From Thermoplasmatota archaeon (GTDB lineage: Archaea; Thermoplasmatota; Thermoplasmata; Thermoplasmatales; GCA-001856825), in the NCBI GenBank assembly GCA_023379555.1, contig JAMCQR010000046.1, positions 1 through 17,399 of the forward strand: a stretch of 17,399 nucleotides of DNA, written 5' to 3'. The translations under genes and the position numbers were made by a program. How positions within the stretch are numbered: position 1 is the stretch's first letter; each line of letters opens with the position of its first letter. The notes below the pieces were generated by a model. That model searched no databases and was not told the origin of the DNA. It worked only from the letters and a program-made list of their open reading frames with translations. This document shows positions 7,625-15,333 of this stretch, piece by piece.

Positions 7625-10060
7625 ATGTGGGCATACCGAGATATGTTTGATCAGGAGTTCAAACCTTTTGCACTTACTGGTTATGAAGAGAAGCTTGAAA
7701 GGGAAAAACAATTTGACCTGAAGAGAACTGTTATCGACATAAAGATCAATTTCGAGGAGAGGGCTGTTGAGGGTAAGGTTGAACTGAACATCAAAATGAA
7801 CAGCCTTCCGCAGGATCATCTCGACATAGATGCCACAGATATGGAAATTTACAATGTCTCGGTCAAAGGTGTTCCATCCAGTTTTGATACGTACAAGGAC
7901 AAAATTGTGGTTTATGGTGACTTCAGGGCTTTCTCCGAACACATCTTGACTGTTACCTACAAGTCATATCCAAAGAGGGGTGGATACTTCGTTGAGGATG
8001 AGGGCGGTATGCAATTCTGGACCCACGGAGAGAGCACAGATGCCCATTCATGGTTCCCCTGCTTTGATTACCCGAACACAAGGAGTCAGTATGAGATCAG
8101 AGTTACTGTTCCGAGCGACTACTCTGTGATCAGCAATGGGAAGCTCGTCAACCGAGTTGATGGAGATTTTTCAACTTTCATCTTCAGGGAAGACTTTAGA
8201 TTCCCCGCATATCTTGTCAGCGTGATAGCAGGCAAATTTAGTTCTTTCAAACAAGAGTGGCAAGGTATCCCCATAACTTCTTACTACCTCCCTAAATTTG
8301 AAACTCTGGCAGAAAGATCATTCAAAAATTCCCCAGAGATAATGGAATTCATAAGCGAGAAGACAGGGGTCAAGTATCCGTACTCCAAATACGATCAGAC
8401 CTGCGTTTCCCTATTCGAAATTGGCGGGATGGAAAACCTGAGCGCAACCACTCTGACAGACAGGACATTGCACGACGAAATAGCCCATCTAGACTATCAG
8501 TCTGAACCTTTGGTTTGCCACGAAATGGCACATCAGTGGTTTGGTGATTATGTAACGTGCAGGGATTGGTCTCAGGCGTGGTTGAATGAAGGGTTCGCCA
8601 CCTACATCGCATTGATCTATAGGGAGAAGCTCAATGGGAAGGACGAGTTTCTCGTAGACGTCGAGAATACAAAGGATGTCTACCTGCGGGAATTCGCTGG
8701 TAGTTATGGCAGACCAATTGTTGAGAGGAAGTACAAAGAGCCTGAAGAACTGTTTGACCGGCATCTTTATCAAAAGGCTTCATTGTTCCTGAGATACCTA
8801 AACTATTACCTTGGAGACAAGGTGTTCTGGCAAGGAGTGAAGGAATATCTCGAAAATAACAAAATGAGCGGAGTGACAACCTATGACTTCCGCAAGGCAC
8901 TCTCTAATGTTTCCGGATTCTCGCTAGAGGCACTTTACCATCAATTCCTCGAAGAGCCTGGCCACCCAGAATTCAATGTAGAGGAGTCCGTTTCAAGAGG
9001 AAAAGTACAGATAAGGATAACCCAATCAGGCAGAATCTTCAATTTGAGAGTACCTGCAAGACTCTACACTGCGGACAAAAGTGAGGAGCTGGAAATTCAA
9101 ATCGAGGATAAGTTAACAAGGCTGGAATTTGACAGGAAAGATTTCAAAGGTTTTTCTTTGGATCCCGAGAGTAAGGTCCTGGGAACAATTACGTGCCAGC
9201 GCCCGAGAGAATCTTCAAGATTCTTACTCAGGAACGGAGAGAGCGTTATAGAACGTGCAAGGGCCGCGAGAGAGTTAGGAAACTTCGGCTTATCTGAGAT
9301 TTCCTTCCTCTTCGATTCATTTGAATTAGAAAAATTCTGGTACGTCAAAGGTAAGATTGCAGAGGCTATCTCGAAAATAGGCGGAAAAAGAGTTTCTGCG
9401 GCAATGCGGAAGATGCTTGAAGATAGTGATTACAAAGTAAGGAGGGAGGTAGCAAAGTCTGTTGCAAATCTGAACGATGACAAGCTCCTTGACAAGTTGA
9501 CAGAAATGTTCGGCAATGAAGATGGTCATATTCTGCGTGCCAATCTGCTGATGAGCGCTCAAAAAATCGGGAAAGATAAATCCAAAGACCTCCTTTTGAA
9601 AGGACTGGAAACGGAGTCTTATGATAGCATAATCCGCGTAGCTTCAATAAATGCACTTGGGGATCTTGCAGACATTACTACAATAGGTACTGTAAAAAAG
9701 TACTTGGGGAAAGATTTCGACTGGCAAACACGCTCTGCTGCCATTTCAGCAATTTCAAAGTTTTACTGGAAGGACAGAGCTGTGGCAGAAATTCTACTCA
9801 AAGGATTAGAAGACGAATTCTTTATAGTGAGACAAAGCGCAGCGAGTGGGATAAGAGATACTGGAGATCTCCAACTAATAACAAGAATCTTGCCATACCT
9901 AGAAAAGGAACACGAGGGGTTTGTCAAGAGAATCATGAGAGAGGCATTGGAATTGAAGGGTGCTCCGATACCTCAGGATTTCAAAGAGATGAAGGAACAA
10001 CTCTACAAGCTCAAAGAGAGGGTCACCAATTTAGAAGCAAGTAAGAATTCGAAGAAATAG
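7625..10060 (+). CDS. M1-family zinc aminopeptidase with C-terminal HEAT repeats
   Basis: Probably a cytosolic aminopeptidase that trims peptides released by the proteasome or other proteases. Of 811 residues, about 30-210 form the N-terminal beta domain. The catalytic domain has the substrate-binding GGMEN at 267-271, zinc ligands His299, His303 and Glu322 in HEMAHQWF and WLNEGFATY, and the probable transition-state tyrosine Tyr382 (LYQKASL). From about 530 to 780 the sequence is a run of HEAT-like repeats (for example SDYKVRREVAKSVANL and FIVRQSAASGIRD), and 785-808 looks like a short coiled coil. This differs from the Thermoplasma tricorn-interacting factors F2/F3, which have an ERAP-type helical domain, so I do not use those names. 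No signal peptide. ATG 7643 is an alternative start, with an AT-rich CATAAA 25 bases before it. Confidence 0.95.
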   Translation: MWAYRDMFDQEFKPFALTGYEEKLEREKQFDLKRTVIDIKINFEERAVEGKVELNIKMNSLPQDHLDIDATDMEIYNVSVKGVPSSFDTYKDKIVVYGDFRAFSEHILTVTYKSYPKRGGYFVEDEGGMQFWTHGESTDAHSWFPCFDYPNTRSQYEIRVTVPSDYSVISNGKLVNRVDGDFSTFIFREDFRFPAYLVSVIAGKFSSFKQEWQGIPITSYYLPKFETLAERSFKNSPEIMEFISEKTGVKYPYSKYDQTCVSLFEIGGMENLSATTLTDRTLHDEIAHLDYQSEPLVCHEMAHQWFGDYVTCRDWSQAWLNEGFATYIALIYREKLNGKDEFLVDVENTKDVYLREFAGSYGRPIVERKYKEPEELFDRHLYQKASLFLRYLNYYLGDKVFWQGVKEYLENNKMSGVTTYDFRKALSNVSGFSLEALYHQFLEEPGHPEFNVEESVSRGKVQIRITQSGRIFNLRVPARLYTADKSEELEIQIEDKLTRLEFDRKDFKGFSLDPESKVLGTITCQRPRESSRFLLRNGESVIERARAARELGNFGLSEISFLFDSFELEKFWYVKGKIAEAISKIGGKRVSAAMRKMLEDSDYKVRREVAKSVANLNDDKLLDKLTEMFGNEDGHILRANLLMSAQKIGKDKSKDLLLKGLETESYDSIIRVASINALGDLADITTIGTVKKYLGKDFDWQTRSAAISAISKFYWKDRAVAEILLKGLEDEFFIVRQSAASGIRDTGDLQLITRILPYLEKEHEGFVKRIMREALELKGAPIPQDFKEMKEQLYKLKERVTNLEASKNSKK

Positions 10061-10425
10061 TCATATGTTGACGCTAATGAAATATGACAATAGAGTTCAC
10101 TTGATTCCACCTAGGAGAGTTGACCTAATCGGGTTACTAAATAGTTCTGGCCATTAACTTTACTTTGCTAAGAAGTTGCCCCAAACACTCAAGTTCTTTC
10201 GTGTCAAATATATCTTTTATTCTAATCCATCAAAACTCTGGCACATCGCAAATACGTTTTCAGATGTCTAATCAGCCTAAGTAATCTAAGGACCTGCTGG
10301 ACGGAGTAACTAAACGTGAACACTGTTTCAAGAAGTTAAGTGCAATGCATTATGATTCAAGAATCTTTGAACCAAAAAGTCTAATGTTATGACACCACAA
10401 GGTGTTATATCAATAAGGTGAAAAA
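10061..10425. other. Gene-poor stretch, possibly decayed
   Basis: No intact gene is visible. On the minus strand, 10137-10229 reads an open frame ending ELECLGQLLSKVKLMARTI, which resembles the C-terminal helix of MarR-type regulators, but upstream all frames are interrupted by stops. It may be the remnant of a regulator divergent from the pseudogene that follows, or simple chance. No tRNA or repeat array was found. Confidence 0.3.
10388..10409. repeat. Imperfect inverted repeat before the SRPBCC pseudogene
   Basis: TATGACACC, then ACAA, then GGTGTTATA: eight of nine arm positions pair. It lies just upstream of the ribosome-binding site of the pseudogene, where an operator or short hairpin could sit. 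Nothing in the sequence identifies a binding protein. Confidence 0.4.
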
Positions 10426-10863
10426 ATGAGCGCGAAAGATTTTGATTCATTACCGGAGATAAGAAAAATAGTGACGATAAACGCTCCTATTTTGACTGTT
10501 TGATAGGCAATAGCCACATCCAAAGGAATTAGTGTTTGGTAGTTACAAAACGATTTCAAGACTATTGAAGGGTACAAGTTCATGATCCACGATTATGCAT
10601 TTGGAGATTCTCCCTGTCTGGTTACCAAGAGGTGATCGCTCCGACTCATCTGGAATTCGATTGGGATAAGGACTTGCACTTGGTGTTTGAACTTCGGGCC
10701 ATCGGAGAGAACAAAACTGAAGTAGTATTTATCCACTCAGGTTTGTCCTCGGACATGAACACAAGATTCGGTCAGCCTCATCCTCAGATTAGAAAGATCA
10801 TGAATGAAGGATGGGAAAAGGAATAAAAACAAAACCAATCTGAGAACACACTTTGAAGAATGA
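10426..10863 (+). pseudogene. Broken AHSA1/SRPBCC-domain protein
   Basis: A once-complete gene of about 145 codons. It has a good ribosome-binding site (GGTGA at 10417-10421) and ATG at 10426. The first frame reads SLPEIRKIVTINAPILTV, then stops TGA (10501) and TAG (10504), AIATSKGISVW, a third stop TAG (10540), then NDFKTIEGYKFM. Around 10600-10630 the frame shifts, and the reading continues as EVIAPTHLEFDWDKD, VFELRAIGENKTEVVFIHSGL and GWEKE. After 10825 a second shift returns to the original frame for NLRTHFEE and TGA at 10861. The order and spacing match Aha1-C/SRPBCC proteins, small ligand-binding domains often paired with ArsR-type regulators. Two stops lie where this family usually has Trp, one G-to-A change away from TGG, so decay looks recent. 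Confidence 0.88.
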
Positions 10864-10890
10864 AAAAGAAAATAAAGTAAAATAAGGGAA
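10864..10890 (-). terminator. T-rich termination region after the polytopic membrane gene
   Basis: Just beyond the stop at 10903 the minus strand reads several T-runs (TTATTTTACTTTATTTTC and a further TTTTTC). Archaeal termination commonly occurs at such oligo-T stretches without a stem. No hairpin is evident. Confidence 0.45.
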
Positions 10891-10902
10891 AGTGTCCTGA
10901 GT

Positions 10903-12300
10903 TCAGAATTTTCCCTGTGGTAAAGTCCTAGAATTTTCCTTGTTTGTGTCCACCATAGGTCTTGGGGGTTCGGCACTTGCTATTGGAATCGTTGCCATAG
11001 CCAGGGAAATGAACAGCAGCACTATTCCGATAGCCTCGGTTACCCAGTTTAGTGTCATCACATAAACTAGGAGGCCCTCAAAAGCAATTATCATTCCTCC
11101 GACTGCGAAGTATGAGGCCAGCTTGAAATACTTGTGATCCCCTTTGTTCAAATAAAAGGATGCTAGGAGAATACCAGCAACAACCACTAGGAAGAAGAAA
11201 GCGAACATTAGGTGTCCATCAGTGTATGCCTGATCGTAGAGTGCTCCAGCCCCTTGTGTTGGATCCCCAAATCCGTAGTACACTTCGTTGAATTCGATTA
11301 CATATCCAACTCCGACCATAGTGGCCATAGCTGCCACCCATGTTCCGAGTGAGCTAAGTTGTATGTATTTCCTTCCCTTCGCAACATCTACTGCTTTAAC
11401 CAGTCCGAAGAGTGCTATGATGGCACCAATACCGATGATCCCAGTTTGACTGTCATCAAGTGCTAGTCCGTTCGCCCCTCCTGCGCCCGATACGAATATT
11501 GCTGGAATGACCCATGTTCCTACGGCTGCAATGAAATACATAGCAGTCATGCTAATCACGCCAAATACTGAGATCAACATGCCGATGTTCACCAAGTTTC
11601 TCATCCCTTTGGACAGTTTGTTGTAACCTAGCACAACGGCTGTCAGACCGACTATTCCGCCCATAACGGCAGGCAGCATCTGGTGGCTGTGCAATGTCCA
11701 TGCATTACCAAGAAACGTGGAAAGTCCTCCAATAGAGTTGATGTACGAGTTGATCGGTCCAAAGGATGCAAAACCGTACAGGTTCCCATATTCTAGCAGC
11801 ATTCCAAAGATCGCAGCTATCGTTGCAGAAATTGTGGCCAATAAAGTAAGTGCATATCCACCGTAAATAGATTTGAACTGTGTCTTTGCCTTGAAGGGAA
11901 AGACCAGCAAGAGCAGTATCAGGCCGATTGCATCAACCACCATCAAGATATCTCTTATTGCCTGCATGATTTCATCTACAGTGGCTGCGGATGGAGGATA
12001 GAATAGAACAAGTCCAAGGAATGAGAATATCAGAATGGGGTAGGTTGTCAGATTTATTGCCTTCTTGATCCAGTTTACTGAAGAAAACACACTTGTTGCT
12101 ACAAGTATCAAGATGAATGCAAGAGGAATCATTATCGTATGGTAGAAGTTGACCGTGTATAGAGTGAAGTCTCCGAGTCTGAACCACTTGACACCTGGGA
12201 ACACCGGACTGATCAGCAGGAACAGCAGAATGAAGACAGTCGTCGCGAGAACATTCTTCCTTGTGTCAGTTAAGAAGTTTATATAATTCGGTTTGTCCAA
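10903..12300 (-). CDS. Polytopic membrane protein with membrane-edge histidines, function unknown
   Basis: 465 residues with roughly eleven or twelve hydrophobic segments and a short polar C-terminal tail. No signal peptide beyond the first helix. Four notable histidines are His54 (FYHTIMIPL), His204 and His206 (WTLHSHQMLPA) and His363 (DGHLMFAFFF), most of them at the beginning of a helix and followed within a few residues by methionine. The outline recalls heme-bearing membrane subunits such as cytochrome b or the heme-copper oxidase subunit I, but the six-histidine set and tyrosine of a working oxidase are not present. I do not recognise the family with certainty. Start is TTG at 12300, backed by GGTGA at 12307-12311 (minus strand) six bases upstream. 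It stands alone, with the decayed region downstream. Confidence 0.75.
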   Translation of the reverse strand: MDKPNYINFLTDTRKNVLATTVFILLFLLISPVFPGVKWFRLGDFTLYTVNFYHTIMIPLAFILILVATSVFSSVNWIKKAINLTTYPILIFSFLGLVLFYPPSAATVDEIMQAIRDILMVVDAIGLILLLLVFPFKAKTQFKSIYGGYALTLLATISATIAAIFGMLLEYGNLYGFASFGPINSYINSIGGLSTFLGNAWTLHSHQMLPAVMGGIVGLTAVVLGYNKLSKGMRNLVNIGMLISVFGVISMTAMYFIAAVGTWVIPAIFVSGAGGANGLALDDSQTGIIGIGAIIALFGLVKAVDVAKGRKYIQLSSLGTWVAAMATMVGVGYVIEFNEVYYGFGDPTQGAGALYDQAYTDGHLMFAFFFLVVVAGILLASFYLNKGDHKYFKLASYFAVGGMIIAFEGLLVYVMTLNWVTEAIGIVLLFISLAMATIPIASAEPPRPMVDTNKENSRTLPQGKF

Positions 12301-12306
12301 TATAGG

Positions 12307-12340
12307 TCACCATTTGGCTATGTTATTTAACTTAAAAATA
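12307..12340 (-). promoter_or_regulatory. Promoter and ribosome-binding site of the polytopic membrane gene
   Basis: Minus-strand TATTTTTAAG (12331-12340) is a candidate TATA element. GGTGA (12307-12311) is a strong archaeal ribosome-binding site six bases before the TTG start at 12300 and is the reason for choosing that start; the ATG overlapping this GGTGA is in another frame. Confidence 0.5.
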
Positions 12341-12409
12341 GATGCGGTAATCAATTGGAATTTGGATGTATTTTCGTAACTTACACTACTTTAATCTTTT
12401 GTCTCTTAC

Positions 12410-12546
12410 TTAACTAAAATAATTAACTCTTAGTAAATAATTTTTCCTTTCTTTGAAGAAATATTAGTTAGAATTCATCCCTACCTTCTTGGGAATTCTA
12501 AATACCAAAGCATAGATTAATATTTAGTTAAGAACTAATTCAGTGA
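12410..12546. promoter_or_regulatory. Palindrome-rich control region of the glycerol-3-phosphate dehydrogenase gene
   Basis: AT-rich. TTAATATTTA (12517-12526) is centred 25 bases before the ATG at 12547, predicting a leaderless transcript. A perfect palindrome TTAGTT-AAG-AACTAA (12524-12538) begins on the TATA box and covers the region before the start. A second inverted repeat, TTAGAATTC (12468-12476) and GAATTCTAA (12493-12501), has a 16-base spacer. The motif TTAGTTA recurs at 12465-12471 and 12525-12531 regions, and inverted (TTAACTAA) at 12410-12417. These look like operator sites for a repressor. Confidence 0.55.
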
Positions 12547-13881
12547 ATGGAATTTTCTTGCGCCACTAGGAAGAGCGATCTGGAAAAATTGGATGGAAAA
12601 GAGTTTGATGTCCTAGTCGTTGGTGGGGGGATTGTTGGGGCAGGTATAACAAATATCCTAAGTGCGAACGGATTGAGAATCCTATTAGTCGATAAGGGTG
12701 ATTTTGCATCCGGGACTAGCAGCAATTCATCAAAGTTGATTCACGGAGGTCTCAGATATCTGGCGCAGGGTCACCTGCTTTTGACGCGAGAACTCTTGAA
12801 GGAGAGAAACTATCTATTGAATAATCTGGACTTTGTCAAAAAGATGAAATTTGACATACTTATAGACGACGGGTCCTGGAGCAGACCATCGCTCTATTTC
12901 GGTCTATTCCTTTACAACCTTCTTGGTGGTAAATTTAAACTTCCACACTTCCAGACTGAGGGTTATTCTTATCCGGGATTCAAAGGTAAGTTCACCTATG
13001 ACGACGCCTCTACTGACGATGCACTTCTTGTTATCCACAATGTAGTGTCTTCAGTAATCCAAGGTTCCACTGCCATAAATTATCTGGAGGCTACCTCTTT
13101 CAAAGATAAAGACGAAAAGGTCGAAACAGAGCTGATTGATAAGTTTGGAAATGGAGCGTACAAAGTAACCAGCAAGATAGTGGTAAATGCATCCGGCCCT
13201 TGGGTAAATGTCGCATACCGAGACTACACATCTAGACAGATAGAAAACATGAAGCTGTCAAAGGGATCACACATCATTTTTAAGAGAGATAAATTCGGGT
13301 TGAACAATGCGGTCGCATTCAGGTCCCACCTGGACCGACGCCAGATGTTCATCATCCCAAAAGGAGAAGTAGTGATTGTTGGAACAACTGACAGATTCAT
13401 CGACAATCCTGGCGAATCGGAAATGAGCGAAGAAGAAAGAAATTACATCCTAGATTCTGTGAGGAAGATTGTTCCATCGCTGGACCAAAAAGAGATCATA
13501 GGTAGCTATTCAGGCATAAGACCCCTGTATGGAAGCGGGGATGACCCAGGCAGAGTAACCAGAGATTTCCATATTGACATCACTGGAAAAATGATAAGTA
13601 TAGTGGGGGTAAAGATAACCAATTACAGGGCAGCCTCCCGGAAGATCTGTAAACAAATAGGAACAATGCTTCAGACTAATATCAGAGTGACCGATCTGCC
13701 GAAAATAGTCTACAAAAGAGGGAATGAGGACCCCCTCGAATCAGCCCTAATGAAAGAGTGTGCACTCACTGTTGAAGATGTTTTGAAGAGAAGATTAGGA
13801 TATTACTACAACAAAGAAGATCAGGGAAAACCTCAAGTCAAATCTATTGAGGACAGAATATCCAGACTGAATAATCAGTGA
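12547..13881 (+). CDS. FAD-dependent glycerol-3-phosphate dehydrogenase
   Basis: Oxidises sn-glycerol-3-phosphate to dihydroxyacetone phosphate and passes electrons to the quinone pool, acting at the inner face of the membrane. The 444-residue protein shows the FAD-binding motif DVLVVGGGIVGAG (21-33), then the GlpA/GlpD hallmark GDFASGTSSNSSKLIHGG (51-68) and LRYLAQG, a later VVNASGPWVN, and a GSYSGIRPLYG segment in the C-terminal part of the oxidase domain. It is shorter than E. coli GlpD (501), with a reduced C-terminal helical domain. No membrane segment is visible. A role in using glycerol or bacterial-type lipid head groups is likely, since archaeal lipids use the other enantiomer. It faces the alpha/beta hydrolase gene, 36 bases away. 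Confidence 0.93.
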   Translation: MEFSCATRKSDLEKLDGKEFDVLVVGGGIVGAGITNILSANGLRILLVDKGDFASGTSSNSSKLIHGGLRYLAQGHLLLTRELLKERNYLLNNLDFVKKMKFDILIDDGSWSRPSLYFGLFLYNLLGGKFKLPHFQTEGYSYPGFKGKFTYDDASTDDALLVIHNVVSSVIQGSTAINYLEATSFKDKDEKVETELIDKFGNGAYKVTSKIVVNASGPWVNVAYRDYTSRQIENMKLSKGSHIIFKRDKFGLNNAVAFRSHLDRRQMFIIPKGEVVIVGTTDRFIDNPGESEMSEEERNYILDSVRKIVPSLDQKEIIGSYSGIRPLYGSGDDPGRVTRDFHIDITGKMISIVGVKITNYRAASRKICKQIGTMLQTNIRVTDLPKIVYKRGNEDPLESALMKECALTVEDVLKRRLGYYYNKEDQGKPQVKSIEDRISRLNNQ

Positions 13882-13917
13882 CAAAAAGAGAACAGAATCC
13901 TTTCTTGGATTTCAGGA

Positions 13918-14643
13918 TCAAGGCAACAAGAATCTGTTTATTATATCGGCGACCAGTTTGGGATGACTGGTAAATGGAGTGTGATTCGCACCCTCGATTC
14001 TATGGAATTCGGAATGCGGCAGTTTTTCCGATAAGACCTTTCCCCATCTTGCGTCAAAGATGTAATCTTCAGATCCCCAGATTACTGATACAGGTACTTT
14101 GATGCCCCTGAGGAGTCTGTCGTCAACGCTCACACCATCGTTGCTCACCACACTCAGGATGTCATGTATCGGAAACGGGAAAAAGGGATTGTAAGAAGCG
14201 TTCTTGTCGAGAACAGAGTTTAGTCCGGTCCTGAATTTCGCGTCATCTTTTGGAATAGTTCCAGCAGAATCAATTAGCACCATTCTGTTCGGTTTCATTC
14301 CGGATAGTGCAAGTCTCATTGCGACGAGTCCCCCAAAAGAGCTGCCGACGACTGAGTATTCTTGTAACCCTAGATGGTTTAAGAGTTCCATCAAGGATCT
14401 TGCCTGAACATCTAAGAGTTGGTTCAGTCTAAGATTTTCGGATCGTATTTTCGGCATTTCCGATCTACCGTGTCCGAAGAGATCGACGTTGATTAGATCA
14501 AAACTGTCGTCTAAAAAATTCAATAGCCCTCCCCATACTTCTGAGGATGCAGTGAAGCCATGAATGAGCAGCAGACAGTTTCTTCCAGTTCTTCTTGTGT
14601 ACGAGATCTTTCCTGCAGAACTGTCATAGTAGAACTGGTCCAC
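13918..14643 (-). CDS. Alpha/beta-hydrolase, probable esterase or lipase
   Basis: 241 residues with a complete catalytic triad: the nucleophile Ser102 in VVGSSFGGLV, Asp193 in IWGSEDYIF, and His221 in EGANHTPF. The oxyanion motif LIHGFTASSEVW lies at 26-37 and NVDLFGHGRS at 52-61. A short cap region lies between about 130 and 180. The substrate cannot be told from the sequence; relatives include carboxylesterases, monoglyceride lipases and C-C hydrolases. Being beside a glycerol-3-phosphate dehydrogenase makes an acylglycerol or other ester plausible, but that is only context. Start is GTG at 14643; the frame has a stop eight codons upstream and no better start. No signal peptide, so it is cytosolic. 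Confidence 0.92.
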   Translation of the reverse strand: MDQFYYDSSAGKISYTRRTGRNCLLLIHGFTASSEVWGGLLNFLDDSFDLINVDLFGHGRSEMPKIRSENLRLNQLLDVQARSLMELLNHLGLQEYSVVGSSFGGLVAMRLALSGMKPNRMVLIDSAGTIPKDDAKFRTGLNSVLDKNASYNPFFPFPIHDILSVVSNDGVSVDDRLLRGIKVPVSVIWGSEDYIFDARWGKVLSEKLPHSEFHRIEGANHTPFTSHPKLVADIINRFLLP

Positions 14644-14690
14644 AACGCTGATGTTTTGTGACCGTTAAACATTTTGGTAGACCAATTATT

Positions 14691-14783
14691 ATGAGTAAAG
14701 CAGAATTGACAGGGGTTAAGAACTCTCTATCGTGGCGAAATGCACTTAGAAAATACGTGTGCATATGGAAGAGGGTGGATTGA
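14691..14783 (+). CDS. Possible 30-residue open frame or gene remnant
   Basis: An ATG at 14691 opens MSKAELTGVKNSLSWRNALR and ends with TGA at 14781. A second frame starts in the overlapping ATG (14783) and reads LGEEFLSMGV, a TAG, then ALVKDLTLDIDSLG before another stop. The two pieces could be a decayed small gene or chance. I recognise no family. The remaining space between the hydrolase and SCP2 genes holds nothing else I can support. Confidence 0.2.
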   Translation: MSKAELTGVKNSLSWRNALRKYVCIWKRVD

Positions 14784-14876
14784 TGCTTACTAGTTCTCTA
14801 GGAGAAGAGTTCCTAAGTATGGGAGTTTAGGCTCTTGTGAAGGATCTAACACTGGATATTGACTCCTTGGGTTGAA

Positions 14877-14884
14877 TTTATTAA
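14877..14884 (+). promoter_or_regulatory. TATA box of the SCP2-alcohol dehydrogenase pair
   Basis: TTTATTAA centred about 25 bases before the ATG at 14905. This supports a leaderless start there rather than at the in-frame TTG at 14872, which would lie upstream of the TATA box. Confidence 0.6.
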
Positions 14885-14904
14885 CAACAGAAATATCTTT
14901 ATCA

Positions 14905-15333
14905 ATGTCAGAAGTTCTTTTGTTCCCATCAGAAGATTGGGTAAAGGAATACTGCAAACGATTGACTGAATCTCCTGATTATAACAAGACTGGAAAAGGG
15001 TGGAAGGATCCGATTAAATTCAAGATGACGGAACTCGGCGACTTGAAGAACAGCATACCCTATGATTCCTTCATTCTGAGTCTTCACGACGGAAAATGTG
15101 ATGGATCGGAAATGGTATCGGATCCGAACAAGACCGCTTCGTACGAGCTGACTGCCACATACACGAACTGGAAGAAGATAATTGGGGGAAAGATAAATCC
15201 AACTCAGGCTATGCTGACAGGGCAGATGAAGGTAAGAGGAAACATCGCCCTTCTATTGAGATACGCGTCCGCGGCAATTGCAATGGTAAAAACGGCCCAA
15301 ACGATTCCGACGAAGTATGTTGGGCAAGAATGA
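14905..15333 (+). CDS. SCP2 sterol-binding-domain protein
   Basis: A 142-residue protein made of a single SCP2 domain, a small fold with a hydrophobic tunnel that binds lipids, fatty acyl-CoA or other apolar ligands. It has the features of COG3255-type proteins: an N-terminal helix (EDWVKEYCKRL), a central beta sheet ending in LSLHDGKC, then ATYTNWKKIIGGKINP and AMLTGQMKVRGN, with a C-terminal helix LLLRYASAAIAMV. Start at ATG 14905 is chosen because a TATA box lies 25 bases before it; TTG 14872 would add 11 residues. Its stop overlaps the next gene's start (ATGA), so the two are translationally coupled and probably act on a shared apolar substrate. The ligand is unknown. Confidence 0.88.
   Translation: MSEVLLFPSEDWVKEYCKRLTESPDYNKTGKGWKDPIKFKMTELGDLKNSIPYDSFILSLHDGKCDGSEMVSDPNKTASYELTATYTNWKKIIGGKINPTQAMLTGQMKVRGNIALLLRYASAAIAMVKTAQTIPTKYVGQE

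Noticed and set aside
7625..10060. Naming the aminopeptidase as tricorn-interacting factor F2 or F3
   Set aside because: The catalytic core matches M1, but the C-terminal half consists of HEAT repeats and the N-terminal motifs differ from what I recall of F2/F3.
10501..10542. Stop-codon recoding (readthrough or a 22nd amino acid) in the SRPBCC gene
   Set aside because: Both TGA and TAG occur, two of them adjacent, and two frameshifts follow in the same gene. Decay explains all of these; recoding would not.
10903..12300. A functional heme-copper oxidase subunit I
   Set aside because: Only four histidines are present and the copper-site motifs (HPEVY-like segment and paired HH) are absent.
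14872..14904. TTG at 14872 as the SCP2 start
   Set aside because: It lies upstream of the apparent TATA box, whose distance fits a start at ATG 14905; the extra 11 residues show no domain similarity.
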